Assembly (NCBI GenBank): GCA_003152955.1
Contig: PMBQ01000366.1
Location: 8,341-15,562 of the forward strand
Origin: Candidatus Bathyarchaeota archaeon
GTDB lineage: Archaea; Thermoproteota; Bathyarchaeia; 40CM-2-53-6; FEN-987
Reading direction: 5' to 3'
DNA length: 7,222 bases
Position 1 is the stretch's first letter; the number at the start of each line of letters is the position of its first letter. The position numbers and the translations under genes were made by a program. The notes under the pieces are model-generated. The model worked only from the letters and a program-made list of their open reading frames with translations. It was not told the DNA's origin and did no database searches. Of this stretch, positions 1 to 6,002 are shown in pieces.

Positions 1-1040
1 CGTCACTGCCGTGGATTAAACGAGGGGTGGGGATTTCTACAGCGGTCAAAGGATTTGGATTTGGAGCACTTCCAGATTTCGCAGCCGTATCAATACAAAT
101 TACTCCTGCAGGCAAGTTTGTCGTCGGAGCAAGCTGTCCAGAAATCGGGCAGGGCGCGATCACGGCCTACTCGCAGATCGCAGCTGAGGCTCTCCATTGT
201 GATGTGGCGGAGGTTTACATCGCATCCGCCGATTCTCAACTAGCCCCTGACACGGGAACATCGTCCGCGTCGATGGGCCTAGTGAGAGGTGGCAACGCAA
301 TCTTGGCCGCCGCACCAAAGATGATTGATCTGATCCTAGACACAGCCGCTGAGATAATCGGAGAAGACAAACAGAATCTCGTTCTCAAGGATTCCCGTGT
401 TGCTTCGCAAAATGATTCAAAGAGATCTCTAAGCTACGCTGAGATTGCTCAATACCTGCAAAAGACTGGCGCTGAAACACGGGTAATCGCAGGAATCAAC
501 ATACCACGAGTGGACAAAGCGCTTGAGGGCAGTCTCGAGATCCCACACTTGTCCTACATGTACGCCAGCGCCGTTGCCCAAGTCGAGGTCAACATCCTAA
601 CGGGTGCCACCAAGGTGGTCAAGTTTTTCCTATCACCCGATTCGGGCCAGGTAATCAACCCACAATCATACACCGGCCAATGTGAGGGCGCGATCGTTCA
701 AGGTCTTGGTTTCGCGTTGACCGAGGAGACACAAATCGAAAACGGAACGATCAGGACCAACAATTTCACAACTTACATAATTCCAACGATTAGTGACGCA
801 CCTGACATTCAAGTTGAACCGGTCGAAACCTACGAGAAGATTGGACCATTCGGCGCGAAGGGACTTGGAGAAATCGGGATAATACCAGTCGGTTCCGCTG
901 TAGCGAACGCTATCTATGATGCCGTAGGAGTGCGAATTTTCACGCTACCTGCAACGCCCGAACGAGTCTACAGAGCGTTGAGAGAGAAAAACAACGGCGG
1001 TATCTATGGGAGCCAAGATCAAAGTCAGATTATTCCATGA
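1..1040 (+). CDS. Molybdenum hydroxylase large (Mo-cofactor-binding) subunit L1, 5'-truncated by the window edge
   Basis: This is the C-terminal part of a xanthine dehydrogenase/aldehyde oxidase family catalytic subunit, which binds the molybdopterin cofactor and hydroxylates a substrate carbon using water. The reading frame is open to the window edge (first whole codon at 3). The GTG at 27 is probably internal, because the residues before it (WIKRG) fit the family's segment before the second Mo-binding domain. About 345 residues are visible, against roughly 750-790 in a full family member. Visible motifs are the cofactor-binding EIGQG (GQG at 147-155), a DTGTSSAS segment, the EGAIVQGLGFA helix, and GAKGLGE with the presumed catalytic Glu codon at 870-872, followed by IPV rather than the common PP. 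The last 35 bases overlap the MoaD-like gene. It differs clearly from the second large subunit downstream, so it is a paralogue rather than a recent copy. The family is certain; the substrate is unknown. Confidence 0.9.
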   Translation, partial: SLPWIKRGVGISTAVKGFGFGALPDFAAVSIQITPAGKFVVGASCPEIGQGAITAYSQIAAEALHCDVAEVYIASADSQLAPDTGTSSASMGLVRGGNAILAAAPKMIDLILDTAAEIIGEDKQNLVLKDSRVASQNDSKRSLSYAEIAQYLQKTGAETRVIAGINIPRVDKALEGSLEIPHLSYMYASAVAQVEVNILTGATKVVKFFLSPDSGQVINPQSYTGQCEGAIVQGLGFALTEETQIENGTIRTNNFTTYIIPTISDAPDIQVEPVETYEKIGPFGAKGLGEIGIIPVGSAVANAIYDAVGVRIFTLPATPERVYRALREKNNGGIYGSQDQSQIIP

Positions 1041-1281
1041 ACTCAGAAAAGAATTAGGCAAGAGCGAGCTCGAACTCGAAGCCACTACACTAAATGATGT
1101 AGTACAATCACTGATCAGTTTGCAAAAGGGAGTGGAGGACGTGCTGTTCGATTCACATGGAGCACTCCGAAGATACACGTTGTTCTATGTGAACCAGACA
1201 GTGGTGGATCCGCCAGATCTTTCTCGGAAGCTAAATGATGGAGACTTGGTACTGCTTGTGCCTCCAGCTGCGGGTGGGTGA
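1006..1281 (+). CDS. MoaD/ThiS-family ubiquitin-like sulfur carrier protein
   Basis: This is a small beta-grasp protein of 91 residues ending in PPAAGG, the MoaD-type tail that is adenylated and thiocarboxylated by a MoeB-like E1 enzyme. The likely role is to donate sulfur, with MoaE, to precursor Z to form molybdopterin. Visible family features are the N-terminal strand KVRLFHELRKELG, the central TLNDVVQSL helix, YVNQTVV (usual form VNG) and LNDGDLVLLVPP before the Gly-Gly end. The ATG at 1006 lies inside the upstream large-subunit gene and is preceded by GGCGGT (996-1001), a plausible weak ribosome-binding site. The stop overlaps the GTG of the FAD gene in the form GTGA. The position inside a Mo-enzyme operon favours a cofactor role over thiamine synthesis. 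In archaea, proteins of this fold can also act as protein modifiers (SAMPs), so that role cannot be excluded. No MoaE or MoeB is seen in the window. Confidence 0.88.
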   Translation: MGAKIKVRLFHELRKELGKSELELEATTLNDVVQSLISLQKGVEDVLFDSHGALRRYTLFYVNQTVVDPPDLSRKLNDGDLVLLVPPAAGG

Positions 1282-2171
1282 GAGGGTTGCGCAGGTTTGA
1301 CATGTACGTTCCAAGTGACCTTTCGGACCTGCTTGAATATCTGAACACGAATCAGACCGGCGTTGATCTGATCGCGAACGGCAGCGACCTGATCAATCGT
1401 ATCCAGAGGCGAGAGGTCACAGCAAAAGTGATTGTCGATCTTTCGGGCCTATTGGAGTTCAGTTATGTTAGAAAAGAAGGAAAGACGATAAAGATTGGTG
1501 CACTGACTACAATCGCTGATCTAACTTCGTCACCGGTTATCGATTCACGCCATTCAGTCTTCTGCGAGGTTGCAGCCAAGTTTGGGGGACCATCTATCAA
1601 GAATGTAGCTACAGTCGGCGGGAACATCTGTGCCGCCTCCTCGTCCGAGGATCTCCTGCCAGTATTGCTCGTCCTCGATGCCACGGTTCGACTGAAAAGC
1701 AAATTCGGAGAACGCCTTCTTAGACTTGACGAATTCTTGAAAGGCAAGAGGATGGTTGACCTCAAAGCCAACGAAATCTTGGTTGAAACAATGTTTCAAG
1801 AGCTCGATGAGACCTCCGCTTGCGCGTTTGAGAAGGTCGGGATGAGAAATTCACTCATAATCGCCTTCGTATCAACTGCAGTCTACTTGAAACTTGACAA
1901 GAAGAGGGGGCTTGTTGACGACGTTCGTATTGCCTTCAATCGCGTGACCGGCAAAATACCAGAACGAGCTAGACGGAGCGAAGAAGCAATGCACGGCAAA
2001 CTCCTGAACATGCAACTCTTGGAAGAAATGGCATCCGCGTTAAGGGGAGAACTGCGGCTAAGCTCAGATTTCAGAGCCTCAGAAGAATATCGCTCAGAGG
2101 TGGCTGGGGTTCTGTTCAAACGCGCCGTCGCTCGATGTTATGCAAATCTGGTGGGACGGGAACTTGTCTAA
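1278..2171 (+). CDS. Molybdenum hydroxylase medium (FAD-binding) subunit
   Basis: This 297-residue protein matches the usual length of the separate FAD subunit (CoxM/XdhB type, PCMH fold). It would accept electrons from the [2Fe-2S] clusters and pass them to an external acceptor. The N-terminus RFDMYVPSDLSDLLEYL is the family opening. The first FAD loop is IANGSDL (residues 32-38; family form close to AGGTDL). The second is ATVGGNI (111-117), followed by CAASSSEDLLP. The C-terminal domain shows FEKVGMRNSLIIAFVSTAV (about 184-202), PERARRSEEAMHGK and the closing DFRASEEYRSEV segment. The GTG start at 1278 is preferred over ATG 1302 because RFDMYVPS, conserved in the family, lies across the ATG; TTG 1287 is also possible. 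It overlaps the MoaD stop by 4 bases and the Fe-S gene by up to 32 bases, which suggests translational coupling. Both FAD loops depart somewhat from consensus, but the fold is complete. Confidence 0.93.
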   Translation: MRGLRRFDMYVPSDLSDLLEYLNTNQTGVDLIANGSDLINRIQRREVTAKVIVDLSGLLEFSYVRKEGKTIKIGALTTIADLTSSPVIDSRHSVFCEVAAKFGGPSIKNVATVGGNICAASSSEDLLPVLLVLDATVRLKSKFGERLLRLDEFLKGKRMVDLKANEILVETMFQELDETSACAFEKVGMRNSLIIAFVSTAVYLKLDKKRGLVDDVRIAFNRVTGKIPERARRSEEAMHGKLLNMQLLEEMASALRGELRLSSDFRASEEYRSEVAGVLFKRAVARCYANLVGRELV

Positions 2172-2637
2172 GCATCTCCTGAAATTCAACGTCAACGACA
2201 AGGACCATGCTCTGATCGTTGATTCTCACGAACGACTATTGGATGTTCTACGTGATAGGTTGGGGTTGAAGGGAGCGAAAGAGGGCTGCAGCACTGGCGA
2301 CTGCGGCATATGCGCTGTCCTGATGAACGGAAAACTCGTTAACTCGTGTCTAGTTCTTGCCATTCAAGCGCGAAACAAGAAAATTACAACGATCGAAGCA
2401 CTAGGAACAGCCGAAAAACCACACCCACTTCAAAGCGCCTTCGTGAAATGGAACGCATGCCAATGTGGTTTCTGCATACCTGCCATGATTCTGGCCTCGA
2501 AGAACCTTCTCGATCAAAACCCCTCCCCCACTGACGAAGAGATCAAGAGTGCAATCAGCGGGATACTCTGCCGATGCACCGGCTACCAGAAAATTGTTGA
2601 CGCTGTTAGAACAGCTGCATCAGAAATGCGCAAGTGA
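2140..2637 (+). CDS. Molybdenum hydroxylase small subunit, two [2Fe-2S] clusters
   Basis: This is the electron-transfer subunit of the hydroxylase (CoxS/XdhC-small/MOP N-terminal type), 165 residues from ATG 2140. The N-terminal plant-ferredoxin domain has its cluster ligands at C50, C55, C58 and C70 (GCSTGDCGICAVL). The C-terminal all-helical domain has C109, C112, C144 and C146 (QCGFC and LCRCTGY). Q108, just before C109, is the position that contacts the molybdopterin in related enzymes. The start is uncertain. A TTG at 2164 would give a 157-residue protein, reduce the overlap with the FAD gene from 32 to 8 bases, sit 6-7 bases after GGTGGGAC, and match the typical short family N-terminus better. 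Oddities are an extra Cys at 107 giving CQCGFC, Asn-Ala where His-Gly is common just before it, and PAM in place of PGM after the second pair. It must pair with L2, L1 or both. Confidence 0.95.
   Translation: MQIWWDGNLSKHLLKFNVNDKDHALIVDSHERLLDVLRDRLGLKGAKEGCSTGDCGICAVLMNGKLVNSCLVLAIQARNKKITTIEALGTAEKPHPLQSAFVKWNACQCGFCIPAMILASKNLLDQNPSPTDEEIKSAISGILCRCTGYQKIVDAVRTAASEMRK
2150..2157 (+). promoter_or_regulatory. Possible ribosome-binding site favouring the TTG start of the Fe-S subunit
   Basis: GGTGGGAC resembles the archaeal/bacterial Shine-Dalgarno core GGTGA/GGAGG and ends six bases before TTG 2164. No comparable motif precedes ATG 2140. This is a motif-level observation only, and the sequence also codes for the end of the FAD subunit. 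Confidence 0.3.
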
Positions 2638-2638
2638 T
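2634..2638 (+). promoter_or_regulatory. Possible ribosome-binding site of large subunit L2
   Basis: GTGAT spans the stop codon of the Fe-S gene and lies five bases before the ATG at 2644. It matches the 3' part of the GGAGGTGAT sequence complementary to the 16S rRNA tail. It supports ATG 2644 as the start and coupled translation of the two subunits. The motif is short, so chance is possible. Confidence 0.35.
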
Positions 2639-2643
2639 AGTCA

Positions 2644-4980
2644 ATGATAGACGAGCAGGCTGCAATAGAAAATCTCGCGAAGAGCGAAAAACTACTCTTC
2701 GTCGGCAAGAGCATTGAGCGAGCGGATTCTCTCGACAAAGTCCTGGGAAAGCCAATTTACACGATGGACATAGTACCTGAAAATACTTTGTACCTGAAAG
2801 TTGTCAGATCCACACATGCACATGCGTTGCTAAGAAAGATCGACCTTTCAAGGACACGCAAGGTTCCGGGCGTTGTCGCAGTTGTAACGGCGAAAGATAT
2901 TCCCGGTGTAAATGAATCCACAGCTCTTCTGCCAGACAAAACATTGTTTGCGAGCGACAGAGTGCGTTTCGTGGGCGAGCCGATAGCGGCCGTTGCCTCA
3001 TATGACCCTTCAGTCGCAGAAGAAGCAGTCGACTTAGCCGAGGTGGACTATGAGCCTCTGCCTGGGATTTTTTCAATACTTGATGCTTTGAAACCTGACG
3101 CGCTCAAGATTCACCCGGGTGGCAACATTGCAAAGCACATGAAATTGCGAAAGGGCAACATCGAGGAAGGCTTCAAACAGGCAGACGTAATCGTTGAAGA
3201 CACTTACAAGTCACAGTTTCAAGAGCCCGTACCATTAGAACCTGAAGCCGGTTTCGTAATCCCAGAACCTGACGGCTCGGTGACCTGTGTCGGTTCGATT
3301 CAGAGCCCCTTCCATGTGCAAACTGGAATCGCCAAGATTCTAGCGTTGCGCCCCGAGCAAGTGCGAGTTATTCAGGCCGCTACTGGCGGAGCCTTTGGAC
3401 CAAAGTCGGATGAGATTCCTGTAGATGTGTTGGGCATGGCGGCTTTGGTCGCGGTCAAAACGCGAAGACCAGCAGCTCTGGCTTACACGCGAGAAGAATC
3501 AATGATTGGGCATACAAAGCGGCATCCTTTCGTAACCACATTGAAAGTCGGAGTGAAGAAGAGTGGGAAACTAATGGCTTGGGAAGCCACGCTACTCGCG
3601 GATACAGGTGCTTATGCATCTCTTGGACCGCTAGTTGTCATTCGTGCATGCTTCCATGCAACCGGTCCTTACGTTATCCCCAATGTCAAAACTGATGCTT
3701 ACTGCGTCTACACGAATAATACGATGGCTGGGTCGTTTCGAGGTTTCGGAGGGCCCCAGGCTCATTTTGCGGCGGAGTCCCACATGGATGTGATTGCAGA
3801 GAAAATCGGCATGGATCCGCTGGATCTGCGATTATTGAATATCCTTAGACCTGGGACTTTGACTGCAACGAGTCAAGTTGTCGATGAGGCCTGCGGACTT
3901 GAAGAATGCGTGAAGAAAGCAGTCGGAGAGTCAGACTGGTATCGTAAACGTGAGCAGTTTTCGAAGATGAAGGGAACCAAGAGGCGCGGCTTGGGCATCG
4001 CCATCATGTATCACGGCAATAGTCTAGGCCCCGAAGGAAAGGACTATGCTACCGTGCATATGCAGATCGAGAGAAACGGCACCGTCAGATTGAGAACTGG
4101 ACTCACCGAGTATGGAACTGGTGCTCCCTCAGGCCTGATTCAGATAGCTGCTGAAACAATGCGCCTTCCCATCGAGTATTTCAAGCTCGACCCAGCTGAC
4201 ACAGACAACTGCGACGATACAGGACCCACTGTCGCTTCTCGAACGATAACCATCGGCGGACGCGCTACGCAAATGGTGGCTGGAAACCTCCAACAAAAAC
4301 TCGAGGAAGTCGCGGCGACAATGCTTGGTTCCTCCGCAAATCAAATTGGAGCAGTGAACGCGACTTTCTATGTCAGGACAAATCCGGAACGGTTCGTATC
4401 CTACCATGATGTTGTTGAGCGAGGGTACGCTCAGGGAGTGCAGTTCAAGCTGGCTGAGACTTTCACTGCACCTCGATGCGAATACGACCACGAAACAAGC
4501 CAAGGAACGACCTATCTGCAGTACACGTATGGGGCTGTGACGGCTGAAGTCGAAGTCGATACTGAAACGGGTCGTGTGGAGGTTTTGAGAATGGTCACAG
4601 CTTACGATGTCGGGAAGACAATCAACCCCCTGTCGTTGGAGGGCCAAATAGAAGGTGGTACGGTACAGGGGTTGGGTTACGCTATAATGGAAGAACTCAT
4701 TCACAAAAACGGTAGGGTAATCAATCCAAATCTCGCTGACTACTATATTCCCACATCCCTTGATATGCCAGAGATGAAGACGATCGTGGTCGAGTATCCT
4801 GGTCATCTTGGGCCATATGGAGCGAAGGCAATCGGAGAACCACCTATTGTTCTACCTGCTCCCGCAATCGTAAACGCGATTGACAACGCGATCGGCGTCA
4901 GACTCAACGAGATTCCAGCAACACCTGATCGAGTCCTAATCGGTTTCAAGAGAATGGTTGACAGGAAACGGGGGAGTTAG
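2644..4980 (+). CDS. Molybdenum hydroxylase large (Mo-cofactor-binding) subunit L2, full length
   Basis: This complete 778-residue catalytic subunit has the usual family length. The a/b hammerhead domain covers about residues 18-145 (VGKSIERADSLDKVLGK, VRFVGEPIAAV). The first Mo-binding domain runs from about 170 with IQSPFHVQ (219-226), GGAFGPK (248-254), YTREESM and FRGFGGPQ (365-372). The second runs to about 770 with AYDVGKTINP, EGGTVQGLGYA and GAKAIGEPP (726-734), E732 being the presumed catalytic Glu. The FRGFGGPQ loop is the xanthine/aldehyde oxidase type; the CO dehydrogenase loop with its active-site Cys (AYRCSFR) is absent. Three departures stand out: the cofactor motif reads EYGTG (489-493) where GQG is usual, Pro253 replaces Gly in GGAFGGK, and EPVPLEP (194-200) lacks the common His. 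The gene starts 6 bases after the Fe-S gene and ends 8 bases before the maturation factor, so it belongs to the same operon. The substrate is unknown; purines, aldehydes, nicotinate-like heterocycles and aromatic acyl-CoAs are all handled by the wider family. Confidence 0.95.
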   Translation: MIDEQAAIENLAKSEKLLFVGKSIERADSLDKVLGKPIYTMDIVPENTLYLKVVRSTHAHALLRKIDLSRTRKVPGVVAVVTAKDIPGVNESTALLPDKTLFASDRVRFVGEPIAAVASYDPSVAEEAVDLAEVDYEPLPGIFSILDALKPDALKIHPGGNIAKHMKLRKGNIEEGFKQADVIVEDTYKSQFQEPVPLEPEAGFVIPEPDGSVTCVGSIQSPFHVQTGIAKILALRPEQVRVIQAATGGAFGPKSDEIPVDVLGMAALVAVKTRRPAALAYTREESMIGHTKRHPFVTTLKVGVKKSGKLMAWEATLLADTGAYASLGPLVVIRACFHATGPYVIPNVKTDAYCVYTNNTMAGSFRGFGGPQAHFAAESHMDVIAEKIGMDPLDLRLLNILRPGTLTATSQVVDEACGLEECVKKAVGESDWYRKREQFSKMKGTKRRGLGIAIMYHGNSLGPEGKDYATVHMQIERNGTVRLRTGLTEYGTGAPSGLIQIAAETMRLPIEYFKLDPADTDNCDDTGPTVASRTITIGGRATQMVAGNLQQKLEEVAATMLGSSANQIGAVNATFYVRTNPERFVSYHDVVERGYAQGVQFKLAETFTAPRCEYDHETSQGTTYLQYTYGAVTAEVEVDTETGRVEVLRMVTAYDVGKTINPLSLEGQIEGGTVQGLGYAIMEELIHKNGRVINPNLADYYIPTSLDMPEMKTIVVEYPGHLGPYGAKAIGEPPIVLPAPAIVNAIDNAIGVRLNEIPATPDRVLIGFKRMVDRKRGS

Positions 4981-4988
4981 GGTAGAAT

Positions 4989-5813
4989 ATGGATTTGACA
5001 CATGTCCCGATCAAATCGTCTTCGGACATTGTTGAGGAAGCTCACAAACTGATCCAAGCGTCTGAGCCATTCGCTTGGGTTACGATCATTGGTTCTGAAG
5101 GGTCTAGTGCACGCCATCTGGGCGCGTCGATGATTGTAACGCGGAATGGAAGGGTAATCGGGACCGTGGGTGGAGCCGTCGCCGAACTTCAGCTCATTGA
5201 ACAGGCTGTTCACGCGATAAAGGAAGGAAAACCACGCACCGTCAGAATGCCTCTCCCAGTTTGCGCAGGCGTCATGACCTGTTTCATCAACGTGTTCCAA
5301 TCAGCCGAGACACTAATCCTCATCGGAGCAGGCCATGTCGCCCAGCCGATGGCGAGACTTGGAAAGATGCTTGGCTTCAGGATCGTGGTCATAGATGACA
5401 GACCTGAGTACGCGACACGGGAGAGATTTCCAGAAGCCGACCAATTGATAGTAAACAACTGGGAAAAGGCTCTGAGTGAATTACGAATCGATGAGAACTC
5501 CTACATTGTCATTCTAACTTACACAGGCGAATACGATGAACTCGCTGTCAGAAAAGTAATCAATTCAAAGGCAGCGTACATTGGCATGATAGCCAGCCGA
5601 TCAAAAGCAAAAACAATTATTGCAAAATTGCAGCGCGACAAGGTGCCTGATGAGCTGATCCGTCGCGTCACGACTCCCATTGGACTAGATATCGGCGCCG
5701 AAACCCCAACAGAAGTCGCTGTCAGCACCATGGCTCAGATCATTATGTTCAGGAAAAAAGCAACAGGAAAAACTCTTTCAATAGCAGAAAGGGAAATCAG
5801 CGGAACTGATTGA
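4989..5813 (+). CDS. XdhC/CoxI-family molybdenum hydroxylase maturation factor
   Basis: This is a 274-residue protein of the XdhC/CoxI family. Characterised XdhC binds the molybdenum cofactor, protects its sulfurated form and hands it to the hydroxylase; it is not part of the finished enzyme. The N-terminal XdhC/CoxI domain shows GSEGSSARHLGASMIV (35-50) and GTVGGAVAE (58-66; family form close to GTVGGGxxE), then VCAGVMTCFINVF (91-103; usual form with CGG and a Glu). A Rossmann-type domain follows with LIGAGHVAQPMARL (111-124), VVIDDRPEYA, YIGMIASRSK (197-206) and the family signature PIGLDIGAETPTEVAVS (230-246). ATG 4989 starts 8 bases after the L2 stop. Its presence implies that at least one large subunit needs a sulfurated cofactor, as in xanthine dehydrogenase. 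The substitutions in the GGG and CGG motifs may alter cofactor handling, but the fold looks intact. Confidence 0.92.
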   Translation: MDLTHVPIKSSSDIVEEAHKLIQASEPFAWVTIIGSEGSSARHLGASMIVTRNGRVIGTVGGAVAELQLIEQAVHAIKEGKPRTVRMPLPVCAGVMTCFINVFQSAETLILIGAGHVAQPMARLGKMLGFRIVVIDDRPEYATRERFPEADQLIVNNWEKALSELRIDENSYIVILTYTGEYDELAVRKVINSKAAYIGMIASRSKAKTIIAKLQRDKVPDELIRRVTTPIGLDIGAETPTEVAVSTMAQIIMFRKKATGKTLSIAEREISGTD

Positions 5814-6002
5814 AGTAAGCCTCTTTAGCTCTATGAATGTTGACGGTACAAGTTTGCTGAGAAATACTCCTGATTCAGACGCGAATACTATGCCAGATTG
5901 GATTGTCGGTGGCGTCTAGTCGAGATATTCAAAAGGAGTAACGAGACCGCGAATACAATTGGGAACTGCTGAGGTGACCCTCACGAGTCACCTCGACCCA
6001 TA
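5814..6002. other. Convergent intergenic spacer, 189 bases
   Basis: This is the spacer between the stop of the maturation-factor gene (+) and the stop of the slipin gene (-). It holds no recognisable RNA gene or promoter. The longest ATG-started frame noticed (5833-5919, 28 codons) has no clear ribosome-binding site and no recognisable product. The only clear structure is the inverted repeat at 5971-5994. A 9-base word, CGCGAATAC, occurs twice (5880-5888 and 5948-5956), which may be chance. Confidence 0.7.
5971..5994. terminator. Inverted repeat, possible shared terminator of the convergent operons
   Basis: GAGGTGAC (5971-5978) is perfectly complementary to GTCACCTC (5987-5994), giving an 8-bp GC-rich stem with an 8-base loop. 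A T-G pair could extend the stem by one. It lies 9 bases beyond the slipin stop and about 160 bases beyond the maturation-factor stop, so it could end transcription from either side. No run of T follows on either strand, so it is not a classic intrinsic terminator. It could instead be an mRNA 3'-end stabiliser or an operator-like palindrome. Confidence 0.4.

Noticed and set aside
27..1040. L1 as a complete short gene starting at GTG 27
   Set aside because: The frame is open to the window edge, the residues before the GTG fit the family, and the visible part aligns only with the C-terminal portion of a large subunit.
1006..1281. The small Gly-Gly protein as ThiS of thiamine synthesis
   Set aside because: The tail PPAAGG and LNDGDLVLLVPP fit MoaD, and all neighbours belong to a Mo enzyme; no thiamine gene is nearby.
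4129..4806. 225-codon open frame on the - strand inside L2
   Set aside because: It lies wholly within a strongly supported gene on the other strand, and its translation has no recognisable domain.
2644..4980. L2 as an aerobic CO dehydrogenase (CoxL)
   Set aside because: The CoxL active-site loop with its Cys (AYRCSFR) is absent; FRGFGGPQ is present instead, which is the xanthine/aldehyde oxidase type.
5833..5919. 28-codon ATG-started frame in the convergent spacer
   Set aside because: No clear ribosome-binding site, no recognisable motif, and its length is expected by chance.
5880..5956. Repeated 9-base word CGCGAATAC (5880-5888 and 5948-5956)
   Set aside because: Only two copies of a short word with no further similarity around them, so probably coincidence.
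5814..6002. Possible tRNA or small RNA gene in the spacer
   Set aside because: No cloverleaf, no T-loop-like sequence and no structure beyond the single hairpin could be found by eye.
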